Shown here in pieces: positions 16,849-29,947 of a stretch of DNA of 64,000 nucleotides. The stretch comes from JAWKWH01 sp041397625 (GTDB taxonomy: Bacteria > Pseudomonadota > Alphaproteobacteria > Rhizobiales > Rhizobiaceae). The first letter of the stretch is position 1. Every line of letters begins with the position of its first letter. Both the position numbers and the translations under genes were made by a program. Below the pieces are notes generated by a model, which ran no database searches, was not told where the DNA came from, and worked only from the letters and a program-made list of their open reading frames with translations. The stretch lies in NCBI GenBank assembly GCA_041397625.1, contig JAWKWH010000005.1, positions 1-64,000 on the forward strand, written 5' to 3'.

Positions 16849-18024
16849 ATGAGCAACAGCCAGGAGCCGAAAACCGGGCCGTTGGCCGGTATCCGCGTCA
16901 TCGAGATGGCCGGCATAGGACCGGTACCGCTCGCCGGGCTGATCCTCGGCGAACTCGGCGCGGAGGTGGTTCGGATCGACCGGTTGAAGGCGCCGGCCTC
17001 GTTCCTGCCTCTGCCGCCGGAAGCCGATCTCGACCGCATGGGACGCTCCATCGTCCGCGTCGATCTGAAGGCGGAGAAAGGCACGGCCTTCATGCTCGAT
17101 CTCTGCCGCGGCGGCGATATCCTGCTGGAAGGCTTTCGCCCCGGCGTCATGGAACGCCTCGGCCTCGGACCGGACGCCTGCCATGCCGTCAATCCCGGCC
17201 TCGTCTACGGCCGCATGACCGGCTTCGGCCAGGACGGGCCGTTGGCGCAGCGTGCCGGCCACGACCTCACCTATCTGGCGCTGTCCGGCGTGCTGAGCAC
17301 CATCGGTCCGGCCGGCGGCAAGCCGGTCCCGCCACTCAACCTGGTCGCCGACTATGGTGGCGGCACCATGTTCTTGATCGCCGGCGTCCTTTCGGCGCTG
17401 ATCGAGCGCTCGCATTCGGGCTGCGGCCAGGTCGTCGACGCTGCGATGGTCGACGGCGCCTCCAAGCTGGCTTCCCTGTTCTTCTCGATGCGCTTTGCCG
17501 GCCTGTGGCAGGACGGGCGAGGCACCAACCTGCTCGATTCCGGCGCTCCCTTCTACGATACCTACGAGACATCCGACGGCGGCTTCGTCGCGGTCGCCTG
17601 CCTGGAGCCGCAGTTCTTCGCCGAGTTCGCGGCCCTCCTGCCGCTGCCCGAAGCGCTGGCCAAGGCGCAGTATGATCGCAAGCTATGGCCTGAAATGCGC
17701 TCGGTCATCGCAGAACGCCTGAAGCAGAAGAACCGCGACGAATGGGCCGAACTGTTCGCCGATACCGACGCCTGCGTCGCTCCGGTGCTGGGTCTCGGCG
17801 AAGCGCCGGAGCATCCGCACAATCGCGCCCGCAACACCCATGTCGGTGAGGATGGCTTCGTCCGCCCGGCCGCCGCACCACGCTTCTCGCGCACCCCGGG
17901 CGCGCCCGCCGCCGCATCGGCGGCGACATCCGAGCGGTCGCACGTCGCCACGGTGCTGTCCGGTTTCGGCATCCGCCATGCCAGTACCCGCGACCTGCTC
18001 GACAGCGGCATCATCGTCATCTGA
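16849..18024 (+). CDS. CaiB/BaiF CoA-transferase, alpha-methylacyl-CoA racemase-like
   Basis: A 391-residue type III CoA transferase/racemase. The N terminus GPLAGIRVIEMAGIGPVPLAG with GPVPLAG and the ILLEGFRPGVMERLGLG, GRMTGFGQDGP and AGHDLTYLALSG blocks are those of alpha-methylacyl-CoA racemases, which invert the 2-methyl centre of branched acyl-CoAs so beta-oxidation can proceed. H-D in AGHDLTY is the known acid/base region. Paired with the upstream dehydrogenase, it suggests a small branched-chain or sterol-side-chain acyl-CoA operon. Other substrates of the family cannot be excluded. Confidence 0.88.
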   Translation: MSNSQEPKTGPLAGIRVIEMAGIGPVPLAGLILGELGAEVVRIDRLKAPASFLPLPPEADLDRMGRSIVRVDLKAEKGTAFMLDLCRGGDILLEGFRPGVMERLGLGPDACHAVNPGLVYGRMTGFGQDGPLAQRAGHDLTYLALSGVLSTIGPAGGKPVPPLNLVADYGGGTMFLIAGVLSALIERSHSGCGQVVDAAMVDGASKLASLFFSMRFAGLWQDGRGTNLLDSGAPFYDTYETSDGGFVAVACLEPQFFAEFAALLPLPEALAKAQYDRKLWPEMRSVIAERLKQKNRDEWAELFADTDACVAPVLGLGEAPEHPHNRARNTHVGEDGFVRPAAAPRFSRTPGAPAAASAATSERSHVATVLSGFGIRHASTRDLLDSGIIVI

Positions 18025-18084
18025 ACGAGCGGTCGCGATCGAAGCTCGAATTTTGATGTTTGGCCTGCTCTTGAGGAGATCGCT

Positions 18085-19539
18085 CTAGCGCGGCAGCACC
18101 GTGGACCCCATGAGCGCCTCATCGATCGAGGCGGCCGCCTGCCGGCCTTCGCGGATCGCCCATACCACCAGCGATTGCCCGCGGCGGACGTCGCCGGCCG
18201 CGTAGAGCCGGTCGATACTGGTGCGGTAGTCGGTCTCGTTGGCGTCGATGTTGATCGAGCCACGGCCGTCGACCACGGTCGTCAGCCGGTCGCCCACCTC
18301 GCCGAGCACGCCCTCTTCCATCACCCCGTGAAAGCCGATGGCTATGAAGGCGAGATCGACGCGGATCACGAACTCAGTGCCGGCAACCGGCTTGCGCTTT
18401 TCGTCGACATGGCAGCATTTGACGCCGGTCAGATGACCGGACTCGCCGACAAACTCCAGCGTGGCGATCTGGAATTCGCGGTTGGCGCCCTCGGCCTGAG
18501 ACGACGAGGTGCGCATCTTGGTCGCCCAATAGGGCCACACCGCAAGCTTGTCCTCGCGCACCGGCGGCTGCGGCCGGATGTCGAGCTGCGTCACCTTGAC
18601 CGCCCCCTGGCGAAAGGCCGTGCCGATGCAGTCGGATGCGGTGTCGCCGCCGCCGACGACGACCACGCGCTTGCCCGCGGCCGAGATCGGTTCGGCGGGC
18701 CACGCCACCGACTGGATGTCCTCGCCGCCGACACGCCGGTTCTGCTGCACCAGATAGGGCATGGCGTCATGCACCCCGGCAAGCTCGGCACCCGGCACGC
18801 CGGCGGGCCGCGGTCGTTCGGAGCCGCCGCAGTAAAGCACCGCGTCATGCTGCTCGAGCAGTTCTGCAACCGTCTTGTCGACACCGACATTGACGCCGCA
18901 GTGGAACGTGACGCCCTCGCCGCTCATCTGGGCGACCCGGCGGTCGATGTGATGCTTCTCGATCTTGAAGTCCGGTATGCCGTAGCGCATCAGCCCGCCG
19001 GGCCGGCTTTCGCGCTCGAACACATGCACATCGTGTCCTGCGCGTCCGAGCTGCTGGGCGGCCGCCATGCCGGCCGGACCCGAACCGATGATCGCCACAG
19101 TCTTGCCGGTCTTGCGCTCCGGCGGATAGGATCGGAAGTGGCCGTTCTCGTAAGCGCGGTCGGCGACCGCCTGCTCGATCGTCTTGATCGACACCGGCAC
19201 GTCCTCGAGGTTGAGCGTGCAGGCCTCCTCGCACGGCGCCGGGCAGATACGGCCGGTCCATTCGGGAAAATTGTTGGTTGAGTGCAGGTTGCGGATCGCC
19301 TCGTCCCAGTCGCCATTGTAGACGAGGTCGTTCCAGTCGGGGATCTGGTTGTTCACCGGACAGCCCGTCGGGCCATGGCAGTAGGGCACGCCGCAATCCA
19401 TGCAGCGCGCCGCCTGCTTGATGACCTCCGAATCCGACATCGGCAGGGTGAATTCCCTGAAATGGCGAATCCGGTCGGATGCAGGCTGGTACTTCGCCAC
19501 CTGCCGGTCGATCTCGAGAAATCCCGTAACCTTGCCCAT
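18085..19539 (-). CDS. gltD: Glutamate synthase [NADPH] small subunit
   Basis: The 484-residue flavoprotein passes electrons from NADPH to GltB. It has the N-terminal cysteine cluster (CMDCGVPYC ... CP) for two 4Fe-4S centres at about residues 45-110, an FAD motif GSGPAGMAAAQQ near 150, and an NADPH motif VVGGGDTASDCIG near 290. Full length for the family. It is the last gene of gltB-ybjQ-gltD, 12 bases after the YbjQ-like gene. Confidence 0.96.
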   Translation of the reverse strand: MGKVTGFLEIDRQVAKYQPASDRIRHFREFTLPMSDSEVIKQAARCMDCGVPYCHGPTGCPVNNQIPDWNDLVYNGDWDEAIRNLHSTNNFPEWTGRICPAPCEEACTLNLEDVPVSIKTIEQAVADRAYENGHFRSYPPERKTGKTVAIIGSGPAGMAAAQQLGRAGHDVHVFERESRPGGLMRYGIPDFKIEKHHIDRRVAQMSGEGVTFHCGVNVGVDKTVAELLEQHDAVLYCGGSERPRPAGVPGAELAGVHDAMPYLVQQNRRVGGEDIQSVAWPAEPISAAGKRVVVVGGGDTASDCIGTAFRQGAVKVTQLDIRPQPPVREDKLAVWPYWATKMRTSSSQAEGANREFQIATLEFVGESGHLTGVKCCHVDEKRKPVAGTEFVIRVDLAFIAIGFHGVMEEGVLGEVGDRLTTVVDGRGSINIDANETDYRTSIDRLYAAGDVRRGQSLVVWAIREGRQAAASIDEALMGSTVLPR

Positions 19540-19551
19540 GCTGTCTTCCGC

Positions 19552-19878
19552 TTACCGCACCACGACGGCGGTGCCCGATGCCGAAACCATCAGCATCGAC
19601 CCGCTGCTGCCGGTGGAAATGTTCTCATAGTCGATGTCGACGCCGATCACCGCGTTGGCGCCGCGCTGGCTTGCCTCTTCCTGCAGTTCGGCAAGCGCCG
19701 TCTCGCGTGCCTCGCGCAGCACCTGCTCATAGGAACTCGACCGCCCGCCGACAATGTCGCGAATACCGGCGAACAGATCGCGGAAGATGTTGGTGCCAAG
19801 GATCGCCTCGCCCGTGACGATACCCTTGTACTCGGCGATTTCACGGCCCTCGACCGTGTTTGTCGTTGAAATGATCAT
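19552..19878 (-). CDS. YbjQ-family (UPF0145, heavy-metal-binding fold) protein
   Basis: A 108-residue protein that is a single YbjQ domain: STTNTVEGREIAEYKGIVTG at the N terminus, REARETALAELQEEASQRGANAVIGVDIDYE in the middle. The fold forms a pentameric, possibly metal-binding ring of unknown role. It sits precisely between gltB (6 bases) and gltD (12 bases), so it is co-transcribed with glutamate synthase. There are no cysteines or histidines to bind metal, so a structural or regulatory role is more likely than metal chelation. Confidence 0.88.
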   Translation of the reverse strand: MIISTTNTVEGREIAEYKGIVTGEAILGTNIFRDLFAGIRDIVGGRSSSYEQVLREARETALAELQEEASQRGANAVIGVDIDYENISTGSSGSMLMVSASGTAVVVR

Positions 19879-19884
19879 GCCTGC

Positions 19885-24588
<4,704 letters not shown>

Positions 24589-25116
24589 GCTCGACCCTCC
24601 TTCCAAACCCCGCAGGGCGTCGCCGCCGTGCGGGAAGCGCCACAAATGTCGCAATCTTCCCGTGCCAGGCGGCACAAATTCCGAAGCGCCCCGCGCAATT
24701 TTGCGACATGGGCAGGTTTTCCGCATTCCGCGCTGCATCGAACCGGCAGCGCCGCGGCAGTAACCAGTGACGCGGCATGCACGCGACCTTGCCGTACCGG
24801 TTTCAGTATAGACCAGTTGTCACGGTAGCGCGACGCCATATACGACAGCAATGCTGTCCTAATTTATATGCCACATTCGCACTGGCCGCACAAGATGGTT
24901 CATGCCGAAAATCCATCCGTCTCTGCAATTAAGTTACGTATAGACGCTACATGATATTATAAAATTTCAAAGACCGGGATTTTCCGCAATGCCCGGTCGG
25001 CGGCATGGGCGGACTGCGATGGATTGGCGGTGCCGATGTCACGGACCAGCCCGGCTTGCGCATTCGACGAGAATCCGGGATGACTTGCCCCCGCATCGTT
25101 TGGTTCCGGAGTTTCC
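24589..25116. other. Long intergenic region between divergent gltB and threonine aldolase genes
   Basis: 528 bases holding the gltB and threonine aldolase promoters and no convincing gene. It turns markedly AT-rich at 24840-24975. Visible elements are a small hairpin GACAGC-AAT-GCTGTC (24843-24857), a 7-base inverted repeat GACCGGG/CCCGGTC (24972-24998) followed on the minus strand by a T-rich stretch, and a TATACT-like -10 on the minus strand near 24810. No riboswitch fold was recognised. Confidence 0.5.
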
Positions 25117-26166
25117 ATGAATTTCAAATCCGACAATTGCGCCGGCGCGCATCCCAAAATCACCGAAAACCTTGCCGCGAACGCCTCTGGCTTTGCCGCT
25201 TCCTATGGCGCCAGCGACGTCGATCGGCGCGCCGAGGAAATGTTCTGCGACCTGTTCGGGCGCCAGGTCGCGGTGTTTTTCGTCGGCACCGGAACGGCCG
25301 CCAACGCGCTCGCCATGACGGCGGTCAACCGGCCTGGCGGCGTCGTCTTTTGCCATCCCCAGGCGCACATCTTCGAGGACGAATGCGGCGCGCCCGAATA
25401 TTTCACCGGCGGCGCCCGGCTGGCCGGCGTCGACGGCGCGTTCGGCCGCATGGATCCCGACGGCCTCGTCGAAGCCATTGGCCGCCACCCGGCCGATTTC
25501 GTCCACAATGGCCAGCCCATGGCGGTGTCGATCACCCAGTCGACCGAGATCGGCACGCTCTATGCGCCCGGCGACATCGACGCCATCTCGACCATCGGCA
25601 GGAAAAACGGCCTGCCGCTGCACATGGACGGCGCCCGCTTTGCCAATGCGCTCGTCGCGCTTGACCTGACGCCCGCCGCCATGACCGTCGAGCGCGGTGT
25701 CGACATCGTCTCCTTCGGCGGCACCAAGAATGGCTGTTGGTGCGCCGAGGCCCTGGTGTTCCTTGATCCCGACATGGCCGCCGACGTACCGTTCCTGCGC
25801 AAGCGCGCGGCCCATCTTTTCTCCAAGAGCCGCTTCATCGCCGCCCAGTTCGAAGCTTATCTGGCCGACGGGTTGTGGCTCGAGCTGGCCCGCCATTCCA
25901 ATGCCATGGCTACCGCTCTCGCCGAAGGTCTCGCCGCCTCGTCCAACTGCCGGCTTGCCTGGCAGCCCGAGGCCAACGAAGTTTTTCCCGTCATCAAGCG
26001 ACAGACCGCCGCCCGGCTGGTCGATGCCGGTGCGGAATTCCACGAATGGCCGATGCCGTCCTTCGGCGGGGAGAAGCTTGGCGATGACGAGATGCTCTGC
26101 CGGCTGGTCACCAGCTTCGCCACCACCGAGGAGGATGTCGCCCGCTTCTGCGAGATCGCTGGCTAG
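25117..26166 (+). CDS. ltaE: Low-specificity L-threonine aldolase
   Basis: PLP enzyme splitting threonine to glycine and acetaldehyde. The 349-residue protein has the N-terminal SDNCAGAHP, the substrate/cofactor block FVGTGTAANALA, the MDGARFANAL motif, and the PLP lysine at about K204 in SFGGTKNG. GGAG lies five bases before the ATG. Its stop overlaps the oligoendopeptidase stop on the other strand (CTAG at 26163-26166). The beta-eliminating-lyase fold is shared with other enzymes, but the SDN and GGTKNG motifs favour threonine aldolase. Confidence 0.9.
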   Translation: MNFKSDNCAGAHPKITENLAANASGFAASYGASDVDRRAEEMFCDLFGRQVAVFFVGTGTAANALAMTAVNRPGGVVFCHPQAHIFEDECGAPEYFTGGARLAGVDGAFGRMDPDGLVEAIGRHPADFVHNGQPMAVSITQSTEIGTLYAPGDIDAISTIGRKNGLPLHMDGARFANALVALDLTPAAMTVERGVDIVSFGGTKNGCWCAEALVFLDPDMAADVPFLRKRAAHLFSKSRFIAAQFEAYLADGLWLELARHSNAMATALAEGLAASSNCRLAWQPEANEVFPVIKRQTAARLVDAGAEFHEWPMPSFGGEKLGDDEMLCRLVTSFATTEEDVARFCEIAG

Positions 26167-28016
26167 GAGGCCGCGTCCATCGCCTCCAGCTCGTCGATCA
26201 GTCCCTCGATCATCGACAGGCCTTTCTGCCAGAAGGCCGGGTCGGATGCGTCGAGCCCGAAGGGCGCCAGCAGTTCGGAATGATGCTTGGTCCCGCCGGC
26301 CCGCAGCATGTCGAAATACTTGTCCTGGAAGCCGCTCCCGGCATCCTGGTAGACCGCGTAGAGCGAATTCACCAGGCAATCGCCGAACGCGTAGGCGTAG
26401 ACATAGAACGGCGAATGGATGAAGTGCGGAATGTAGGCCCAGAACGTCTCGTAGCCGTCGCGGAGCCCGATCGCCGGGCCGAGGCTGTCGCCCTGGATCT
26501 GAACCCAGAACTCGCCGAGCTGTTCGGCGGTCAACTCGCCCTTGCGCCTCTGCTCGTGCACCTTGCGCTCGAACTCGTAAAACGCGATCTGGCGCACGAC
26601 CGTGTTGATCATGTCCTCGACCTTCTGCGCCAGCATCGCCTTGCGCTCGCGCTTGTCCGACGTTGCCTCCAGCAGCGACCGGAAGGTCAGCATCTCGCCG
26701 AATACCGACGCCGTCTCGGCAAGTGTCAGCGGCGTCGAGGCCATCAGCGCGCCCTGCCCGCCGGCCAGCACCTGATGCACCCCGTGGCCGAGTTCGTGGG
26801 CGAGCGTCATCACGTCGCGCGGCTTGCCCATGTAGTTGAGCAGCACGTAAGGATGCACCGACGGCACCGTCGGATGCGCAAACGCACCCGGCGCCTTGCC
26901 GGGCCGGGTCGGCGCGTCGATCCAGTTCTTCTCGAAGAAACGGTCGGCGATCATGGCCATTTCCGGCGCGAAGCCGCCATAGGCCGCCAGCACCGTCTCG
27001 CGCGCCTCGTCCCACGGAATCAGCGTCTGCGGCGTTTCGGGCAGCGGCGCGTTGCGGTCCCAGTGGTTCATCTGCTCCATGCCGAGCCAGCGCGCCTTCA
27101 TGGCGTAGTAGCGGTGCGACAGGCGCGGCCAGGCATCGCGCACGGCGCCGGCGAGCGCATCGACGACCTCGCGCTCGACGCGGTTGGCAAGATGGCGTGA
27201 ATCGGCGATGTCCTGAAACCCGCGCCAGCGGTCGGAGATTTCCTTGTCCTTCGCCAGCGTGTTGGTGATCAGCGTGAAGATGCGCAGGTTCTGGCGAAAT
27301 GTCGCCGCCAGCGCATCGGCGGCCCTGCGCCGCGTGTCGGGTTCGGGATCCTGCAGCTTCGTCAGCGTCGGCTCCAGCGGCAGTTCCTCGCCGTCCACCT
27401 CGAAACGCAGCGCGCTCATCGTTTCGTCGAACAGCCGGTTCCATGCGCCGCGACCGGTGATCGACTTTTCATGGAACAATTGCTCCACCCGGTCTTCGAG
27501 CTGATAGGGCTTGTCCTTGCGCAGATCTTCCACCCAGGGTCGGTAATGGCCGAAGGCCGGATCGGCCTTGAACGCCTGCCCGACCAGTTCATCGTCGATC
27601 CGGTTGAGCTCGAGCGGGAAGAACAACAGATGCGCGCTCGCGTCGGTCATCTTTTCCTGCACGTCGCCGTAGAATTTCGCCCGTACCGGATCGGACGTGT
27701 CGCCGGCATAGACCAGCCCGGCATAGGAGGCGATGCGGCCGATCAGTTCCTCGAGCGCCTCGTATTGGGCAACCGCCTTGCCGAGTCCGCCGGCTGCCGC
27801 GTCGGCAGCCGCATCGCCAAGCTTGCCCTTCCAGCGTTGCTCGAAGGCAAGCGCCTTGCTCGCGGCCTTTTCCAGGTCGGCGGCAACATCGTCCGAATCC
27901 ATCGCCGGATAGAGATCGGTCAGGTTCCACTCCGGCAGGCCTTCGAGCGGCGATGCGCCCGACGCGCCGGTATCGGCCGCCTTTCCGTCCGCAAATCCGC
28001 CGTGCTGGAACTGCAT
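26163..28016 (-). CDS. pepF: Oligoendopeptidase F (M3 family metallopeptidase)
   Basis: Cytoplasmic zinc peptidase that degrades oligopeptides. In 617 residues the catalytic motif is LAHELGHGVHQ near 403-413, with the downstream SVFGEMLTFRSL glutamate ligand near 440 and a C-terminal F-Y-V-Y-A-Y-A-F-G block typical of M3B peptidases. I start at the ATG at 28016, preceded by GAGGAAG; the frame extends further upstream without a binding site. Convergent with ltaE; divergent from the response regulator at 28201. Confidence 0.93.
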   Translation of the reverse strand: MQFQHGGFADGKAADTGASGASPLEGLPEWNLTDLYPAMDSDDVAADLEKAASKALAFEQRWKGKLGDAAADAAAGGLGKAVAQYEALEELIGRIASYAGLVYAGDTSDPVRAKFYGDVQEKMTDASAHLLFFPLELNRIDDELVGQAFKADPAFGHYRPWVEDLRKDKPYQLEDRVEQLFHEKSITGRGAWNRLFDETMSALRFEVDGEELPLEPTLTKLQDPEPDTRRRAADALAATFRQNLRIFTLITNTLAKDKEISDRWRGFQDIADSRHLANRVEREVVDALAGAVRDAWPRLSHRYYAMKARWLGMEQMNHWDRNAPLPETPQTLIPWDEARETVLAAYGGFAPEMAMIADRFFEKNWIDAPTRPGKAPGAFAHPTVPSVHPYVLLNYMGKPRDVMTLAHELGHGVHQVLAGGQGALMASTPLTLAETASVFGEMLTFRSLLEATSDKRERKAMLAQKVEDMINTVVRQIAFYEFERKVHEQRRKGELTAEQLGEFWVQIQGDSLGPAIGLRDGYETFWAYIPHFIHSPFYVYAYAFGDCLVNSLYAVYQDAGSGFQDKYFDMLRAGGTKHHSELLAPFGLDASDPAFWQKGLSMIEGLIDELEAMDAAS

Positions 28017-28200
28017 CTCTGCTTCCTCGGCCCCCGCACCATTCCCGCAGCGCCTCGCGGCCATCCCGCGACAGCCGGCGGTTAGGGGTTTGTTTACCGG
28101 CTTTCTTGAGCCGACTTTTAGATGTCTGTGCCAAGATGATCCAGAGACAAAGCCGGATTCGCCCGCACCGTTACCAAACGATTTCACGAATATTGAAAAT

Positions 28201-29736
28201 ATGACACAGTTGGTCCTCATCGCCGAAGACGATCCCGTGCAGAGCCGCCTGCTCGAGGCGGCGGTCGGCAAGGCCGGCTACACCGCCGTGACCGCCGATT
28301 GCGGCGAAGCCGCTCTGGCCGCCTTCGACACCGCCGATATCGCCGCGATCGTCCTCGATCTCGGCCTGCCGGACATCGACGGCCTGACGGTGATCTCCAG
28401 GCTGCAGGAGCGCAGCATCACGGTTCCGGTCATCGTCCAGACTGCGCGCGGCACCATCGAAACCGTCATCGCCGCGATGCGCGCCGGCGCCTTCGACTTC
28501 GTCGTCAAGCCGGTATCGCCGGAACGGCTGAAGACCGCGCTTGCGAATGCGCTGAAGGTCGGCCGGGTCGAAAACGAGACCCGCCGGCGCAAACCGGCGC
28601 CCGCCGGCCGGCTGACCTTCGACGATATCGTCTGTGCCAGCCCGGCGATGGAGCGGGTCCTGCAGCTTGGCCGCAAGGCGGCCTCCACCGACATCCCGGT
28701 GCTGATCGAAGGCGAATCCGGCGTCGGCAAGGAACTGGTCGCGCGCGCGATCCAGGGCAGCGGCGGTCGCGCCGGCAACCCCTTCGTCACCGTGAACTGC
28801 GGCGCCATCCCGTCGAACCTGGTCGAAAGCATCCTGTTCGGTCACGAAAAGGGCTCGTTTACCGGCGCCACAGAGAAGCATGCCGGCAAGTTCATCGAGG
28901 CCGACACGGGAACCCTGTTCCTCGACGAGATCGGCGACTTGCCGCTCGACGTCCAGGTCAAGCTACTGCGGGCGATCCAGGAGGGCGAGGTCGACCCTGT
29001 CGGCGCGCGCCGCTCGCACAAGGTCGACATCAGGCTCATTTCGGCCACCCATCGCGACCTCGCCGCCCATGTCCGCGACGGCGCCTTCCGCGAAGACCTG
29101 TTCTACCGGCTCAACGTCTTTCCGGTCACCGTTCCGCCGCTGCGCGACCGGCGCGAGGATATCCCCGCGCTGATCAAGCACTTCATGGCCGCCAACCGCG
29201 CCGGCGACATGGGCGCCGGCATCACCGGCATTTCCGCCGAGGCGGTGGCCATGCTGGCGGCCTATGACTGGCCGGGCAACATCCGCCAGCTCGAAAACGC
29301 CGTGCTGCGCGCCGTTGTCCTGTGCGACGGCGACACGCTGGGCATCGATGAGTTCCCTCAGATTAGGGCCCAGGTGGACGGCATCGATCTGGCGTCGGTC
29401 AGCGACGCTCCGGCATGCACGGAGCCGGCAGGTCCCCCGGCTTCGTCACCCCTGCGGGAAGCCGCGGCCGCCATGAGGTTCGATGCCGCCGACACGGAAC
29501 TCCCCGTCGGCTCCGGCGACGTCTCCGGGGCCCTGAGCCTGCTCGACGGCCGCGGCGATGTCCGCCCGCTCTCCGACGTCGAGCACGAGATGATCCGCTT
29601 CGCCATCGATCACTATGCCGGGCAGATGAGCGAGGTGGCGCGTCGCCTCGGCATCGGCCGGTCGACACTCTATCGCAAGCTCAAGGAATACGGCATCGAC
29701 CCCGACGACCTGCGCGGCGACAGGATCGCCTCCTGA
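28201..29736 (+). CDS. Orphan sigma54-dependent response regulator (NtrC family)
   Basis: A 512-residue transcription activator: receiver domain at residues 1-120 with phosphoacceptor D53 and the acidic pair E9/D10-D11; AAA+ domain at about 145-370 with Walker A GESGVGKE, GSFTGA in the sigma54-contact loop and Walker B LFLDEIGD; a variable 90-residue linker; and a Fis-type helix-turn-helix at the end (MSEVARRLGIGRSTLYRKLKEYGI). The loop is GSFTGA where the classic motif is GAFTGA, a tolerated variant. No sensor kinase gene is adjacent, so its input and targets are unknown. The ATG at 28201 begins the receiver domain exactly. Confidence 0.92.
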   Translation: MTQLVLIAEDDPVQSRLLEAAVGKAGYTAVTADCGEAALAAFDTADIAAIVLDLGLPDIDGLTVISRLQERSITVPVIVQTARGTIETVIAAMRAGAFDFVVKPVSPERLKTALANALKVGRVENETRRRKPAPAGRLTFDDIVCASPAMERVLQLGRKAASTDIPVLIEGESGVGKELVARAIQGSGGRAGNPFVTVNCGAIPSNLVESILFGHEKGSFTGATEKHAGKFIEADTGTLFLDEIGDLPLDVQVKLLRAIQEGEVDPVGARRSHKVDIRLISATHRDLAAHVRDGAFREDLFYRLNVFPVTVPPLRDRREDIPALIKHFMAANRAGDMGAGITGISAEAVAMLAAYDWPGNIRQLENAVLRAVVLCDGDTLGIDEFPQIRAQVDGIDLASVSDAPACTEPAGPPASSPLREAAAAMRFDAADTELPVGSGDVSGALSLLDGRGDVRPLSDVEHEMIRFAIDHYAGQMSEVARRLGIGRSTLYRKLKEYGIDPDDLRGDRIAS

Positions 29737-29947
29737 CCGATACCGGTCCGGCCGGAAAACGCTGTCTTTGAAAGCTGTTAACCATGCGCGGCATTCCGTC
29801 GGGCAATCCACAACTCTGCCTTGGTCTCACCGCATTTCCGCTTCAATAAGCACCGATTAACTATTAGGATCGATAGTTGGTTGCGCATTTGCGCAAACAC
29901 GACAACGATCCGGTGGGGATCACGGGACTGCCGACAAGGCCTTCAGT

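Noticed and set aside
24655..24680. A sigma54-like TGGCAC ... TTGC promoter upstream of gltB (minus strand)
   Set aside because: The two boxes are two bases too far apart for a -24/-12 promoter.
24972..24998. GACCGGG/CCCGGTC inverted repeat as a terminator
   Set aside because: The stem is short, the T-stretch is interrupted, and no gene ends there on that strand.
24589..25116. A glycine riboswitch before the threonine aldolase gene
   Set aside because: No tandem aptamer-like conserved core was seen in the region.
29765..29860. CtrA-binding sites (TTAACC, TTAACT) before the DUF882 gene
   Set aside because: Only half-sites are present; the TTAA-N7-TTAA spacing is not met.
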